Shown piece by piece: positions 44,683 to 54,743 of a DNA stretch of 64,000 bases. This stretch comes from Xanthomonas cissicola (GTDB lineage Bacteria > Pseudomonadota > Gammaproteobacteria > Xanthomonadales > Xanthomonadaceae), in the NCBI RefSeq assembly GCF_008801575.1, contig NZ_VZPL01000026.1, positions 1-64,000 of the forward strand, read 5' to 3'. Position numbers and translations under genes: made by a program. The first letter of the stretch is position 1. Every line of letters starts with the position of its first letter. The notes under the pieces were generated by a model. The model did no database searches and was not told the origin of the DNA. It saw only the letters and a list, made by a program, of their open reading frames with translations.

Positions 44683-47600
44683 AGCCGTTCTACCTCGCCG
44701 GCATGCTGGAGCTGTGCCTGCTCGCCGCACCGGCAGCGCATGCGCAGACCATCGCCACCCGGCAGCTGGTGGAACAGGGCAACTACTGGCACGACCAGGG
44801 TCGCGACGATCTGGCCGCCGATACCTGGAAGAAGCTGCTCGGTATCGACCCGGACCAACCCGACGCATTGCTCGGCCTGGCGCAGATCGATCTGGCGCAG
44901 GGGCGCCAGTCCGAGGCGCGCAAGCGCCTGCAGCAACTGGAAGGCGCGCATCCGCAGTCGCCGCAGGCGCAGCGCCTGCGCGTGGCGATCGGCGCGCGCG
45001 GTAGCAGCAGTGCGGGCGAAGATTCCAATCTGCGCAATGCACGTCGTGCTGCCTCTGCCGGGCGCTATGTGGAAGCGGCGCGCAGTTACGAAGCCGCCTT
45101 CGCCGGCAAGCCGCCGCCGCCGAACCTGGCGCTGGAGTATTACCAATCGCTGGCCGGCACGCCCACCGGTTGGGAGCGCGCCCGCGATGGCCTGCGACGC
45201 CTGCAATCCAGCGACCCGGACAATCCGTCCGTGCAGCTGGCGCTGGCGCAGGTGCTCAGTTACCGCGAACCTACCCGCCGCGATGGCATCGCGCAATTGC
45301 GCACGCTTGCCCAGCGCGCGGACGTGGGTGGGCCGGCACGCAGCAGCTGGCGCCAGGCGCTGCTGTGGCTCAACGCCGGCATGGCCGATGCGCCGCTGTA
45401 CCAAGCGTTTCTTGCCGGTACCCCGAACGATGCCGAAGTGACCGCCAAACTTGGCCAGCTGCGCGCGCAACGCACGACGGCCACCACGCCGGCCGATCCC
45501 AACGGCGTGTTGCTGGGCGAAGGCTTCCGCGCGTTGAGCGCCAACAATCTGAGTGCAGCCGAACAACGCTTCACCCAGGTCTTGCGTGCACGTGCGCGCG
45601 ACCCCGAAGCGCTCGGCGGCCTGGGCTCGGTACGTTTGCGTCAGCAGCGTTTTGCCGAGGCGCAGGAACTGCTGCGACCGGCCGCGGCCGGCAACGGCAA
45701 ATGGAAAAACGCACTGGAGAGCGCCCGCTACTGGCAGCAACTGCAGCAGGCCGAAGCGGCGCGCGCGCGCGGCGATCTGGCGCAGGCGCGCCAGCTGATA
45801 GAGCAGGCGGTGCAGCTGCTGCCCAACGAGCCGGCCGGACACGTGGCGCTGGGTGACCTGCAGGCTGCCGGCGACCCGGTCGCGGCCGAAGCCAGCTATC
45901 GCAAAGCCTTGGCGCGCGATGCCGACAATGCCGGCGCGTTGCAGGGCCTGGTCGGGCTGTACAGCCGCCAGGGCCGCCTGCAGGAAGCCAGCGCCTTGTT
46001 CGACCGGCTGCCGGCGGCCGAGCGCGCCAAATCCGGTGGCCAAGCCTTGCTGCGCTCCAACGTGCAGCGCGCCCGTGCGCGTCAGTTTCTGGACGCCGGC
46101 GATGCGGTCAGCGCGCAGACCGAGCTGGAAGCGGCCATGGTCGAGCGTCCGGGTGATGCCTGGATCCGTCTCGATCTGGCGCGCCTGTACCAGCAGGCTG
46201 GCCGCCCGGATCAGGCGCGCAGCGTGATGGACGGCCTGCTCGCGGTCCACGGCGACCAACCCGAGGCGTTGCACGCCAATGCGCTGCTGGCGCAGGAAAG
46301 CGGCGACTGGCAGGGCGCCTACGACAGTCTGGATCGCATTCCAGCCGCGGCACGCACGCCGGCGATGACCCAGCTGCGCGCCACCGCATGGATCGAATTG
46401 CAGGCGCGTCAGGCGCGGCAGCTGGTCGCGCAGGGCAGGGTGGGCGAGGCGCAGCAGTTGCTGGCGCGTACCGAAACGGCGCTGGGCAATCAGCTCGACG
46501 ATCCGCAACTGCTGGCCGCCCTGGCTGGCGCGCATGCCGACGCCGGCAACACCCAGCGCGCGCTGGTGCTGGCACAGCGGCTGGTCGCCGGCGCCAGCCC
46601 GCGCATCGAAGACCGCCTGCAATACGCCAGCGTGCTGCTGCGCGCGCATCAGGACGCCGAGCTTTCGGCGGTGTTGCGACAGCTGCAGGCCACCACCATG
46701 ACCCCGGAGCAGCTGCGCCGCTACCAAGGCCTGCGCAGCGCCTACACGCTGCGGCAGGTGGATGCATTGCGCGAGCTTGGCAATCTGGAAGGCGCCTACG
46801 ACGCGTTGTCGCCGGTGCTGGCGCAGCAGCCGGACAACCGCGATGCGCAGGCCGCGCTCGCGCGGTTGTACGCGGCCGCCGGCGAGCACCGCCAGGCGCT
46901 GGCGATCTACCAGCAGATCCTGCAACGTCAGCCCAGCGATCTGGACACGCTCACCGCCGCCGCCAATAGCGCCGCCGTGCAATCGGACCTGCGCGATGCA
47001 GAGCGCTATCTGCAACGCGCGTTGGCGCAGGCACCGGAGTCGCCGGACGTGCTCGCGGCCGCCGGTCGCGTCTATCGCAGTGCCGGCAAGAACCGCAAGG
47101 CCGAGCAGTATTTCCGTGCAGCGCTGGCGGCGCAGCAGCGTCAGGCCGGGCAGCTCGACAATGGCCTGGCTTCTGCACGTGGCCTAGCTACCGTTGCCGC
47201 ATCCGGTCGGCCGCTCAACCCATTCTCCGGCATGACCGGCGCCATGCCGCGTTCGCCGGCGATGCTGTCCGAACGCATGGACGCCGGCAGCGCCTACAAC
47301 GACGTCGCAACCGCACCTGTCGCATACATCGCGCCGCTCGCCATGCAGCCCGGCGCCGCACGTGTCGCGACTGCCGCACCCGTCAATGCCGCCGCCGATC
47401 TCAGCAGCGACGCGTTGCCGCAACCGGTGCGCGCCAGCACCGTGCCTTCCACGTTGCCTGCGCCCAGCAGCCGCTTGCGCGCTTCCACGCATGGCGCGCT
47501 GCCGGCCGTGTCGGGCAGCGATCTGCAGCCGCGCAACATCGCCGCGCAAGCACTGTCCGCGCGCAGCAGCGGCAATAGCGTGCTCGACGAATTGCGCGCC

Positions 47601-49193
47601 GTGCAGGCGGAAAACAGCGACGGCCTTGCCGGCGGCGCGCTGTATCGCGCGCGCGACGGCGAAGACGGCCTGGGCCGTCTGGACGACATCGAAATGCCGG
47701 TGCAGGCCGAATTCGCAGTCGGCGAGGGCAAGCTCGGCGTCACGCTGACACCGACCGTGGTGGATGCCGGCACGCTCGGCACCGACTACGCCACCGCCAG
47801 CCGCTTCGGCACCGGCCCGCAGAGCGCCATCGGCGATGCGCTGGCCGCCAACCGTGGCCCGATCGACACGCTGGTCGATTCGCCGGTGTATCAGTTGCTC
47901 GCCACCGAAGGCGATACCGCCGCCACGCGCGAACGCCTGCGCCGCTACGCCTTGAATACCGGCCTGTTCAATGCACTGCTGGTGGAGAACAACAACAGCA
48001 CTGCCGCTGCGCTGGCTGCATTGGCCAACGAGCCGCTGCCGGCCTACCTGCTCAGCATCAACGCCTCCAACACGCCGATTGGGCAGCTGGCACGCGACAT
48101 CCTGGGCAATGCCGCGCTCAGCGAACAGCTGGGTGCAGGCGATGCGGCCGCATTGCGCGCGCTGGCCGGCAGCACGGCCGCCGCGCAGCAGACGCCGACC
48201 GGCCTGGCCGACACGCTCAATGCGATGGCCGCCAGCGGCAACGGCAGCCGCCGGCTCAGCCAGGACGACACCGGCGTGGGCGTCGGCGTGCGGTATCGCA
48301 ATGGCGGTTTCAGTGCCGAACTGGGCAGCACCCCGATCGGGTTCCAGGAGCAGAACCTCATCGGTGGCGTGGGCTATCGCGGCGAGCTCGGCGACACCGT
48401 CAGCTGGTCGGCCGAGGCCTCGCGGCGTGCGGTGACCGATAGCGTGCTGTCGTTTGCCGGTGCGCAGGACGCACGCAGCGGGCGCCAATGGGGCGGTGTG
48501 ACCAGCACCGGGCTGTCGCTGTCGGCCACTGCCGACAACGGCCTGCTCGGCGGCTACGCCAACCTTGCCGCGCACCGCCTGCAGGGCAACAACGTGGCCG
48601 ACAACGACCATCGCCAGGTCGACCTGGGCTTCTACGTGCACGCGCTGGAGACCGAGCATCAATCGCTCACCGCCGGCGTCAATCTGACCACCATGCAGTA
48701 CGACAAGAATCTCAGCGGTTTCACTTACGGCCACGGTGGCTACTTCAGCCCGCAGGACTATGTGGACCTGGGGTTCCCGGTGCATTGGAGCGGGCGCACG
48801 GCCGGGCAGACGGTGAACTGGAAGGTCGACGCCAGCGTCGGTGTGCAGCACTTCAGCACCGAGGCCTCGCCATATTTCCCCACCGACCCGACCCTGCAAC
48901 AGGCGGCCTACGACGCCGCATCGCTGGCCGCGCTGCTTGGCCTGGTCGATCGCTACACCGACCCGGTGTATGCGAGCGAAAGCCGCACCGGCGTGTCCTA
49001 CAACCTCAGTGGCGCGGCCGAATGGCAGGTGGCGCCGCAGCTGTTTCTGGGCGGGCGGCTGACCTTCAACAATGCACGCGACTACAACCAGTTCAGCAGC
49101 AACCTCTACCTGCGTTTCGTGATGGATCGCCTGGGCGCTGCGCTGGGGCGTGCGCCGCAGGTGCTGACCTCGCCATATGCGGCGGAGCATTGA
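44664..49193 (+). CDS. bcsC: Cellulose export protein BcsC (TPR scaffold and outer-membrane barrel)
   Basis: 1509 aa, ATG 44664 within the end of bcsZ. A signal peptide (…LCLLAAPAAHA) is followed by a periplasmic solenoid of about 18-20 TPR units to residue ~860 (repeating A-x-x-LGxLxLxQGR-type helices). A low-complexity linker with several Ala/Pro stretches spans ~860-1100. A C-terminal 16-stranded barrel (~1190-1509) carries the family signature YDKNLSGFTYGHGGYFSPQ and ends in the short tail AEH. It lets cellulose out through the outer membrane. Last gene of the operon. Confidence 0.96.
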   Translation: MRRNDLKPFYLAGMLELCLLAAPAAHAQTIATRQLVEQGNYWHDQGRDDLAADTWKKLLGIDPDQPDALLGLAQIDLAQGRQSEARKRLQQLEGAHPQSPQAQRLRVAIGARGSSSAGEDSNLRNARRAASAGRYVEAARSYEAAFAGKPPPPNLALEYYQSLAGTPTGWERARDGLRRLQSSDPDNPSVQLALAQVLSYREPTRRDGIAQLRTLAQRADVGGPARSSWRQALLWLNAGMADAPLYQAFLAGTPNDAEVTAKLGQLRAQRTTATTPADPNGVLLGEGFRALSANNLSAAEQRFTQVLRARARDPEALGGLGSVRLRQQRFAEAQELLRPAAAGNGKWKNALESARYWQQLQQAEAARARGDLAQARQLIEQAVQLLPNEPAGHVALGDLQAAGDPVAAEASYRKALARDADNAGALQGLVGLYSRQGRLQEASALFDRLPAAERAKSGGQALLRSNVQRARARQFLDAGDAVSAQTELEAAMVERPGDAWIRLDLARLYQQAGRPDQARSVMDGLLAVHGDQPEALHANALLAQESGDWQGAYDSLDRIPAAARTPAMTQLRATAWIELQARQARQLVAQGRVGEAQQLLARTETALGNQLDDPQLLAALAGAHADAGNTQRALVLAQRLVAGASPRIEDRLQYASVLLRAHQDAELSAVLRQLQATTMTPEQLRRYQGLRSAYTLRQVDALRELGNLEGAYDALSPVLAQQPDNRDAQAALARLYAAAGEHRQALAIYQQILQRQPSDLDTLTAAANSAAVQSDLRDAERYLQRALAQAPESPDVLAAAGRVYRSAGKNRKAEQYFRAALAAQQRQAGQLDNGLASARGLATVAASGRPLNPFSGMTGAMPRSPAMLSERMDAGSAYNDVATAPVAYIAPLAMQPGAARVATAAPVNAAADLSSDALPQPVRASTVPSTLPAPSSRLRASTHGALPAVSGSDLQPRNIAAQALSARSSGNSVLDELRAVQAENSDGLAGGALYRARDGEDGLGRLDDIEMPVQAEFAVGEGKLGVTLTPTVVDAGTLGTDYATASRFGTGPQSAIGDALAANRGPIDTLVDSPVYQLLATEGDTAATRERLRRYALNTGLFNALLVENNNSTAAALAALANEPLPAYLLSINASNTPIGQLARDILGNAALSEQLGAGDAAALRALAGSTAAAQQTPTGLADTLNAMAASGNGSRRLSQDDTGVGVGVRYRNGGFSAELGSTPIGFQEQNLIGGVGYRGELGDTVSWSAEASRRAVTDSVLSFAGAQDARSGRQWGGVTSTGLSLSATADNGLLGGYANLAAHRLQGNNVADNDHRQVDLGFYVHALETEHQSLTAGVNLTTMQYDKNLSGFTYGHGGYFSPQDYVDLGFPVHWSGRTAGQTVNWKVDASVGVQHFSTEASPYFPTDPTLQQAAYDAASLAALLGLVDRYTDPVYASESRTGVSYNLSGAAEWQVAPQLFLGGRLTFNNARDYNQFSSNLYLRFVMDRLGAALGRAPQVLTSPYAAEH

Positions 49194-49373
49194 TGCGCCG
49201 GCAAGCCTGGCGCCTCGCTCCGAAGACGCGCAGCAGGGTTTGTAGCCAATGCACGCAGGCGGCGTGATGCCGCGCGTGCATGGGGTCCGCATCCTCGCCT
49301 GCGCCGTGGTGTGCATCGTCGCCACGCTGCATGGACCGCGTGGCCTGCACGCAACAACGCGGCAGCAGACAAA

Positions 49374-49399
49374 CGAACGGCGCCTTCCGGCGCCGTTCG
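49374..49399 (-). terminator. Terminator between convergent bcsC and metalloprotease
   Basis: CGAACGGCGCC (49374-49384) and GGCGCCGTTCG (49389-49399) form a perfect 11-bp stem with a TTCC loop. On the minus strand it is followed by TTTGTCT, so it best serves the metalloprotease transcript. On the plus strand there is no T-run, although the hairpin may still act on bcsC. Confidence 0.8.
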
Positions 49400-49426
49400 C
49401 ATCGCTTCACATCACGCGTTCGGTGC

Positions 49427-51085
49427 TTATGGGCGCACCTTGGTGGCGCAGACGAAGACCGCTGCCTGTTGCACGCGGCTGATCACGCCCTGGCTCTGCA
49501 GCTCGCGCGCGTGTTCGTCCATGCAGGTCAGGTAACCCAGGCGGTTGCCGACGTTCTGCGTCTTGCACAGGCTGCTTTCGGCAGACACGTTCGCGCCCGG
49601 AATCAGGCCGCCGGTCTCCAGCGTCGGGACCGAGGTGTTGCAGGTGCCCAACTTGGCCGGCCCGGTGTTCAAGGTCCAACCGATGTCGGCAAACAGCGCC
49701 GGGGTCAGGTCGATGTTGACGTGCGCCTGCACTTCCGGCGTGTCGAACGGTTCCATCAAGGCATTGGGCTGCAGATCGGTATCGAAGTGCGAGAACGTCG
49801 AACCGCCGGCCACCACGCTGGGCGAGTACAGCCGCGTGCGGCCTGCGCTGTCGGTGCCCTGCAGCAGCTGCGGATCTTCGTACAGCGCCGCGACCACCGC
49901 AGTGCTGCCCTTCAGGCGCGCGCCATCGGCCTGCGAGACCATGATGGCGGGGATGGTAATGTCGGTGATCGGCGGTGATGCGTTGCCCATCGTCTGCACA
50001 CCGGCCGCGTTGTTGGCGACGATGACGCCCACCGCGCCGTTGAGCTGCGCGTTCTTCACCTTGATCGCGAACGCGCAGGTGCCGCGGTCGATCAGCGCCA
50101 CCTTGCCGGCCACATCGGCCGCATTGACGAACGGGGTTTCGCAGCCATCGCTGGCCGATGCGGCCGCCACGCCGTCGTTGACCGTCACCACCGAACGCGC
50201 CGGGAAATTGGCCGCGGTGGCCAGCGGACCGAAGCTGGCAAAACCCACTTCGAACTTGCCCGCAGCGCTGGCCGGTGCGGTGACGCGCAGCAGCGTACGC
50301 GGATCCAGGATCAACGCCGCCTCGCGATTCACGCGCGTCCCGGCCCATACCGTACGGCCGGGCGTGCGCATCGCTTCGGCGCGCAGGGCGTTGGTCATGG
50401 TCGGGTCGTCGAAGCGCTTGTTCTGGACGTTGTCGTAGGCCTGCGAGGTGTAGACGTCGGTCAGGCCGCTGCCCGAACCCAGCACGCCGGTGGTCTTGTT
50501 GAGGAAGCCGGCCGCGCCCAGGCCGTGGCCGATCTCATGCATCACCACGTTGAGGAAGTTGATCTGGCCTTCGGGCGTCTTGCCGTCCAGACCCAGATAC
50601 CAGCCGGAACCGGCCAGGCAATCGTCCTTGCCCAGGTCGCCGTTGAACTGCGAAAACACGTCGGCCGGATCGGACGGATCCGGCACCAGGTCCTGCCCGG
50701 CGATCGCATCGCCCAGCGCGGACGGATACAGCGTATTGGCCTTGGCACCGGGGAAGTTGTTGACGATCCAGTTCGGGCCGGCCTGGCCCAGCGTGCCGCC
50801 GGTGGCGGTACAGGTCAGCCGCGCGAACGAGGCATACACCTTGATCTCGACGTTGCTCTGCAGCACCGCGCCCCACAGGTCCATGGCGTACTGGTATGCG
50901 ATGCGGCGTTGCTCGCCGATCGTGCGGCCCGGGTTGCCGCCCAGCGGTGCGGCAGCGGTCGGGTCGTTCAAACCGACCACGGTGCCGGCATCGCCATTGA
51001 TCAGCGTGACATTGGCGGCCCGAGCATGCAGCGGTGCCAGGGCGGCCGCCACGGCCAGGGACAACAGCAACAAGGGCTTATTCAT
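49427..51085 (-). CDS. Secreted zinc metalloprotease with PA domain
   Basis: 552 aa. The start MNKPLLLLSLAVAAAL gives a signal peptide cut after ARA (residue 23), with GGAG 9 bases upstream. The zinc motif HEIGHGLG (His183, Glu184, His187) marks a zincin with the extended HExxHGxG form. A PA domain (VALIDRGTCAFAIKVKNAQL, then GAVGVIVANN) is inserted at roughly residues 310-410, and STFSHFDTD after it may supply the third ligand. Several cysteines suggest an extracellular enzyme. It overlaps the upstream small-protein gene by 8 bases, so the two are made together. It is a plausible T2SS substrate. Confidence 0.88.
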   Translation of the reverse strand: MNKPLLLLSLAVAAALAPLHARAANVTLINGDAGTVVGLNDPTAAAPLGGNPGRTIGEQRRIAYQYAMDLWGAVLQSNVEIKVYASFARLTCTATGGTLGQAGPNWIVNNFPGAKANTLYPSALGDAIAGQDLVPDPSDPADVFSQFNGDLGKDDCLAGSGWYLGLDGKTPEGQINFLNVVMHEIGHGLGAAGFLNKTTGVLGSGSGLTDVYTSQAYDNVQNKRFDDPTMTNALRAEAMRTPGRTVWAGTRVNREAALILDPRTLLRVTAPASAAGKFEVGFASFGPLATAANFPARSVVTVNDGVAAASASDGCETPFVNAADVAGKVALIDRGTCAFAIKVKNAQLNGAVGVIVANNAAGVQTMGNASPPITDITIPAIMVSQADGARLKGSTAVVAALYEDPQLLQGTDSAGRTRLYSPSVVAGGSTFSHFDTDLQPNALMEPFDTPEVQAHVNIDLTPALFADIGWTLNTGPAKLGTCNTSVPTLETGGLIPGANVSAESSLCKTQNVGNRLGYLTCMDEHARELQSQGVISRVQQAAVFVCATKVRP

Positions 51086-51503
51086 GCGGCAGCGCTCCGT
51101 GCTCGGCGTGGGTGGGTTGGGTGGTGCCGGCCCCGTCGCTGTGTTCGATGACGATGCGTCCATCGGCCTGACGGGTTGCCGTCAACGAACTCATCTGGGT
51201 GGCCGGCAACTTGCGCGCCACGGTGCCATTGGGCAGGCGCCGCTCGGTCGCGCGTGCGGCCGCTTCGGTCTGCGGAACCGAGCTACGTGCGGCGCTGCTA
51301 CGTGCTGCGGAGGCGGCTGCAGCCGCCTGCTGATCCAGCGCCGCGCTCTCGGCGTCGGTCAGCGGGCGCAATTTGCCGGTGGTGGGGTCGATACCGACCT
51401 TGGAACTGCCAGTAGCTGCTTCCTGCGCTGCAGCGATCGCCGGCAGGCATGCGACACACAACACACCGGACAGCATCCATCCGGGCTTGCGAAAGCTCAT
51501 CAT
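51078..51503 (-). CDS. Small secreted protein coupled to the metalloprotease
   Basis: 141 aa. The start MMSFRKPGWMLSGVLCVAC leads to a signal peptide ending AIAAA; AAGGAA lies upstream. The mature protein is Ala/Ser-rich with a helical middle (ESAALDQQAAAAASAARSS) and a C-terminal RLPNGTVARKL…ADGRIVIEHSDG beta-like part. No family was recognised with certainty. The gene ends 8 bases inside the protease gene, which argues for a joint function such as chaperone, propeptide-like inhibitor or co-substrate; this is inference from position. Confidence 0.75.
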   Translation of the reverse strand: MMSFRKPGWMLSGVLCVACLPAIAAAQEAATGSSKVGIDPTTGKLRPLTDAESAALDQQAAAAASAARSSAARSSVPQTEAAARATERRLPNGTVARKLPATQMSSLTATRQADGRIVIEHSDGAGTTQPTHAEHGALPHE

Positions 51504-51850
51504 CGTTGGGGTTTCCTTGGGTCCAACAGGGGAAAAAACGCCGTGCTGACACCGGCGCTCGGGAGAATCCTTCCGTTTCAGTCTGCTCATGACTGAATCA
51601 TGAATCCGTGATTTGTGTCAATCTTTTGACACATTCGCCGTCGAATGCGAAGCGGCAACCTGAAAAAGTCATCGGCAGGGTTTGCAGTCTGGGAATTCAT
51701 TTCTCCCGGCACCGCCATCAAGGCGCCAGCGCACGCCGTGGCCGGCGCTCGGCATCCCCGGACGCCACTCGTACACTGGCCGGTCTGGTCGTCGTTCGGA
51801 CATCCGTTGCCGGCGCCGCCTTCCATCAGCCAACCCAGCGCCAGGCCACC

Positions 51851-52273
51851 ATGCACGCCGTCATCTACCACAATCCCCGTTGCGGGACCTCACGCAACAC
51901 CCTTGCCCTGATCCGCCACACCGGCGTCGAACCGCAGATCGTCGACTACCTGCAGCATCCGCCGAGCCGCCAGACGCTGCAGTCGCTCATCGCCGCTGCC
52001 GGCATCACGGTCCGCGAGGCCATCCGCCAGAAAGGCACGCCCTATCTGGAACTGGGACTGGACGATCCGACCCTGGACGATGCGACACTGTTGAGCGCAA
52101 TGCTCGCCCATCCGATCCTGATCAACCGCCCATTCGTCCAGACCGCGCGCGGCACGCGCCTGTGCCGCCCCTCCGAATTGGTACTGGACCTGTTGCCGCC
52201 AGCCACGCACGGCTTCATCAAGGAAGACGGCGAACGCGTGCTGGACGAGGCCGGTCAACGCATTGGCCGCTGA
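51851..52273 (+). CDS. arsC: ArsC-family arsenate reductase (glutaredoxin-dependent)
   Basis: 140 aa, ATG 51851. A thioredoxin-fold protein with HNPRCGTSRNTL, in which Cys11 is the catalytic residue that binds arsenate before reduction with glutathione/glutaredoxin. PILINRPFVQTARGTRLCRP carries the Arg residues of the arsenate pocket (Arg in NRPF and in GTRLCRP). The length matches ArsC rather than YfgD/Spx. It stands alone, with no arsR or efflux gene beside it, so a housekeeping or YffB-like role is also possible. Confidence 0.88.
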   Translation: MHAVIYHNPRCGTSRNTLALIRHTGVEPQIVDYLQHPPSRQTLQSLIAAAGITVREAIRQKGTPYLELGLDDPTLDDATLLSAMLAHPILINRPFVQTARGTRLCRPSELVLDLLPPATHGFIKEDGERVLDEAGQRIGR

Positions 52274-52608
52274 CATGTTCGAGCCGGTTCAACCGGTGCG
52301 AAGCGGGTGTTGCACCTTCACGCTGGCCGCAGCGCTGACGATAGGCGCAGTACGCTTATTCACAGGGCGATGAACAAGCCTGTTACACGCCCGCTTGCGC
52401 ATGCACTACACCTGCTGAGTGCGGCAAGACAAGGCGACTGTCGGCACCGTGCGCTGGCGCGAGCGGCGCCCGGAGCCGGGCATGCACAACCCGCGGCAAC
52501 TACCATCCGTTCACTGCAGCGTCTGCGTGCCGTTGCACCGCCTGCACCTGTTCGCTACCGGTCGTCAGCCGCTCTAGAATCCACGCCACGATCGTCAGGA
52601 GCACCCGC
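52274..52608. other. Intergenic region upstream of def
   Basis: No gene is supported. A possible promoter for def is TTCGCT (52551-52556) with TAGAAT (52575-52580) at an 18-base spacing, about 30 bases before the ATG. Only the -10 is convincing. Confidence 0.4.
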
Positions 52609-53124
52609 ATGATTCGCGAAATTATCCGCATGGGCGACAAGCGCCTGCTACGCGTGGCACCGCCGGTCACCAACCTGGGAAGCGCCGAGTTGCACACGCT
52701 GGTTGCCGATATGTTCGAAACCATGGACGCGGCGCGTGGCGTCGGTCTGGCAGCACCGCAGATCGCGGTGGATCTGCAATTGATGGTGTTCGGTTTCGAC
52801 GCCAGCGAGCGCTATCCGGAAGCGCCCGCAGTGCCGCGCACGGCCCTGGCCAATGCGCAGATCGAACCGCTGTCGGAAGACATGGAAAACGGCTGGGAAG
52901 GCTGTCTGTCGATTCCCGGCCTGCGCGCAGTGATTCCGCGCTATCGCTTCATTCGCTACCGCGGCTTCGCACCCGACGGCAGCCCGATCGAGCGCGACGC
53001 CGAAGGCTTCCACGCACGCGTGGTGCAGCACGAATACGATCATCTGGTCGGTCGCCTGTATCCCTCGCGCATCGAGAATTTCGACACGTTCGGTTTCGAA
53101 GACGTGCTGTCCTACGATCTCTAG
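52609..53124 (+). CDS. def: Peptide deformylase
   Basis: 171 aa, ATG 52609 with AGGAG 8 bases upstream. It removes the formyl group from nascent proteins, using Fe2+ or another metal. All three motifs are present: GVGLAAPQ (residues 44-51), EGCLSIPG with metal ligand Cys99, and QHEYDH with His141, Glu142 and His145. The insert between motifs 1 and 2 ([20 protein letters not shown]) resembles the longer deformylases of the second Xanthomonas type, so a canonical def-fmt copy may exist elsewhere. Confidence 0.96.
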   Translation: MIREIIRMGDKRLLRVAPPVTNLGSAELHTLVADMFETMDAARGVGLAAPQIAVDLQLMVFGFDASERYPEAPAVPRTALANAQIEPLSEDMENGWEGCLSIPGLRAVIPRYRFIRYRGFAPDGSPIERDAEGFHARVVQHEYDHLVGRLYPSRIENFDTFGFEDVLSYDL

Positions 53125-53319
53125 CAGGTCGTTCGCTGTGTCCATGGCGGCAGCCATCTGGGCTGGATTTCGCCTCATTCAAGACGGCCATCAGCAAGCT
53201 GCCTGGCGCGGTGCCCTCGTCGCTAGCGTCAGCGTTGGCGGCATGAACGCAGCGGCGACTCGCGGTGGATTGACGGCGTGTCTGGCGAGCGGCGAGGGTA
53301 GCGCACCCCCGGCCATGCC

Positions 53320-54264
53320 TCAGGCCGAAAACGCGTGTGGCTCGGCGGCAAATCCGACCGCCAAGGCGCCCTTGCCGACGTTGACCATGCCGGTCAGGCT
53401 CATCACGCTTTCCAGGAGTTCCACGCCGTGGGTTTGGCAGGCGCCCTGCAGTGCGGCGTAGCCGGGCAGGGCATGCAGCTCGGCCAGCTCGCCGCCGTAG
53501 CCCACGCACACCGTTGGCGTCATCAGACCGTCGCGAATCTTGCGCACGGTAAAGCCGAACAGCTTTTCGGCCGAAGGTCCGAAACCCTTCAGCTTGGCCA
53601 CCGGCTCGGTGACGCCGCGGTAGGCGCGCAGCACCGGTTTGATGTCCAGCGCGCTGCCGAGCGCGGCGCCGATCAGGCCGACGCTGCGATCGCCCTTGGT
53701 GCGTGCACGTGCGCGCAGGTAATAGAGATCGCGTGGAATCATGTAGCCATAGGTGTGCTCGGCCAGCTGTTCCAGACGGGTACGGATGACCGCCACGCTC
53801 TGGCCCTGGTCGCGCAGGCGGGCCGCCTCCACGGCGGTGATGCCCTGGCCGGCGAACAGGTTGAGCGTGTCGATCACCCGTAGCGCGAACGGCGAGGTGT
53901 GGCCTGCGGCCTGCCGAATCGGCTTGTAGTCGTTGAGGATCGCGAAGCTGGCCTGCATCGCGTTGTCGAAGATCTGGCTGCGGAGTTTGGAAATGGTCAG
54001 GCAGAACACATGGTCGTAGTCGATGACCAGTTGTTGCAGGAACAGATCGCGGATCTGGTTGACCGAAAACGGCGTGGTTTCCGCTTCGTGCCCGCGCTCG
54101 GCCACGTGCGCCTGCAGAAAGCTCAGCGTGGCTTCCTCGTCGCGGTGATCGGCCAGCACCGCCTCGCCGATGCGCACGCTGATCGGCAATACAACGATGT
54201 TGTGACGTTGGATGAAGTCCTGCGGCAGATCGCACGCGCTGTCCACCACGATTCCGATACGCAT
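53320..54264 (-). CDS. DegV-family fatty-acid-binding protein
   Basis: 314 aa starting MRIGIVVDSACDLPQDFIQR, with GGAGG 9 bases upstream. DegV proteins (FakB in Gram-positives) bind one fatty acid. Typical elements are the start VVDSACDLP, ISVRIGEAVLADH, TTPFSVNQI (Thr-Thr-x-Pro) and LVIDYDHVFCLTISKLRSQI (Ser after CLTI). Its partner kinase FakA is not in the window, and in proteobacteria the role is unclear. It is convergent with def; no terminator was seen between them. Confidence 0.92.
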   Translation of the reverse strand: MRIGIVVDSACDLPQDFIQRHNIVVLPISVRIGEAVLADHRDEEATLSFLQAHVAERGHEAETTPFSVNQIRDLFLQQLVIDYDHVFCLTISKLRSQIFDNAMQASFAILNDYKPIRQAAGHTSPFALRVIDTLNLFAGQGITAVEAARLRDQGQSVAVIRTRLEQLAEHTYGYMIPRDLYYLRARARTKGDRSVGLIGAALGSALDIKPVLRAYRGVTEPVAKLKGFGPSAEKLFGFTVRKIRDGLMTPTVCVGYGGELAELHALPGYAALQGACQTHGVELLESVMSLTGMVNVGKGALAVGFAAEPHAFSA

Positions 54265-54743
54265 CGTCGCCCCCTCCGGCTGTTGCGTTGTCTGTCGTGC
54301 GAACGCTATCGCAAAACGGCGCCGCCGCGTAGGCCTGAGGTGGAGCTTGTTCCGGGCACCGATCGCCCGGATGGCGGCCGGACTGATCCAGACCGTTGGC
54401 AGCGACGCCGCACTGCGTTGAAAGACATTGCACGAGCAAGCGACGCCGCCTGGCACGTGGGGAGACGGACGATGGCTATGTGGCTATGCACCATTCGCCG
54501 CCCCCACGCCCGGGCGTATTCGCGCGAAACCTGCCGCTGCGCCCTCGTCCTGTGACCTAAGTGCTAGCCAGCGCACGCTCCAAGTGCAAGGTGGCACCCG
54601 CTCGCGCTTGGCCGGGTGGCGCCGCCGGAATCGTTATAGCTCCCCGCGCGGTGCCGCTGCTAGGGTCCAACCCCGACTGCCGCACGGCAGGTCCCGACAG
54701 CGCTGCACCAGCGCCGCCGCGTTGAATCATACGGAGAGTCACT
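54265..54743. other. Intergenic region between DegV and the GH12 gene
   Basis: About 480 bases between divergent genes. No protein-coding stretch stands out on either strand. It must hold both promoters, but no strong -35/-10 pair was identified; GGAG before the GH12 ATG is the only clear signal. Confidence 0.5.
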
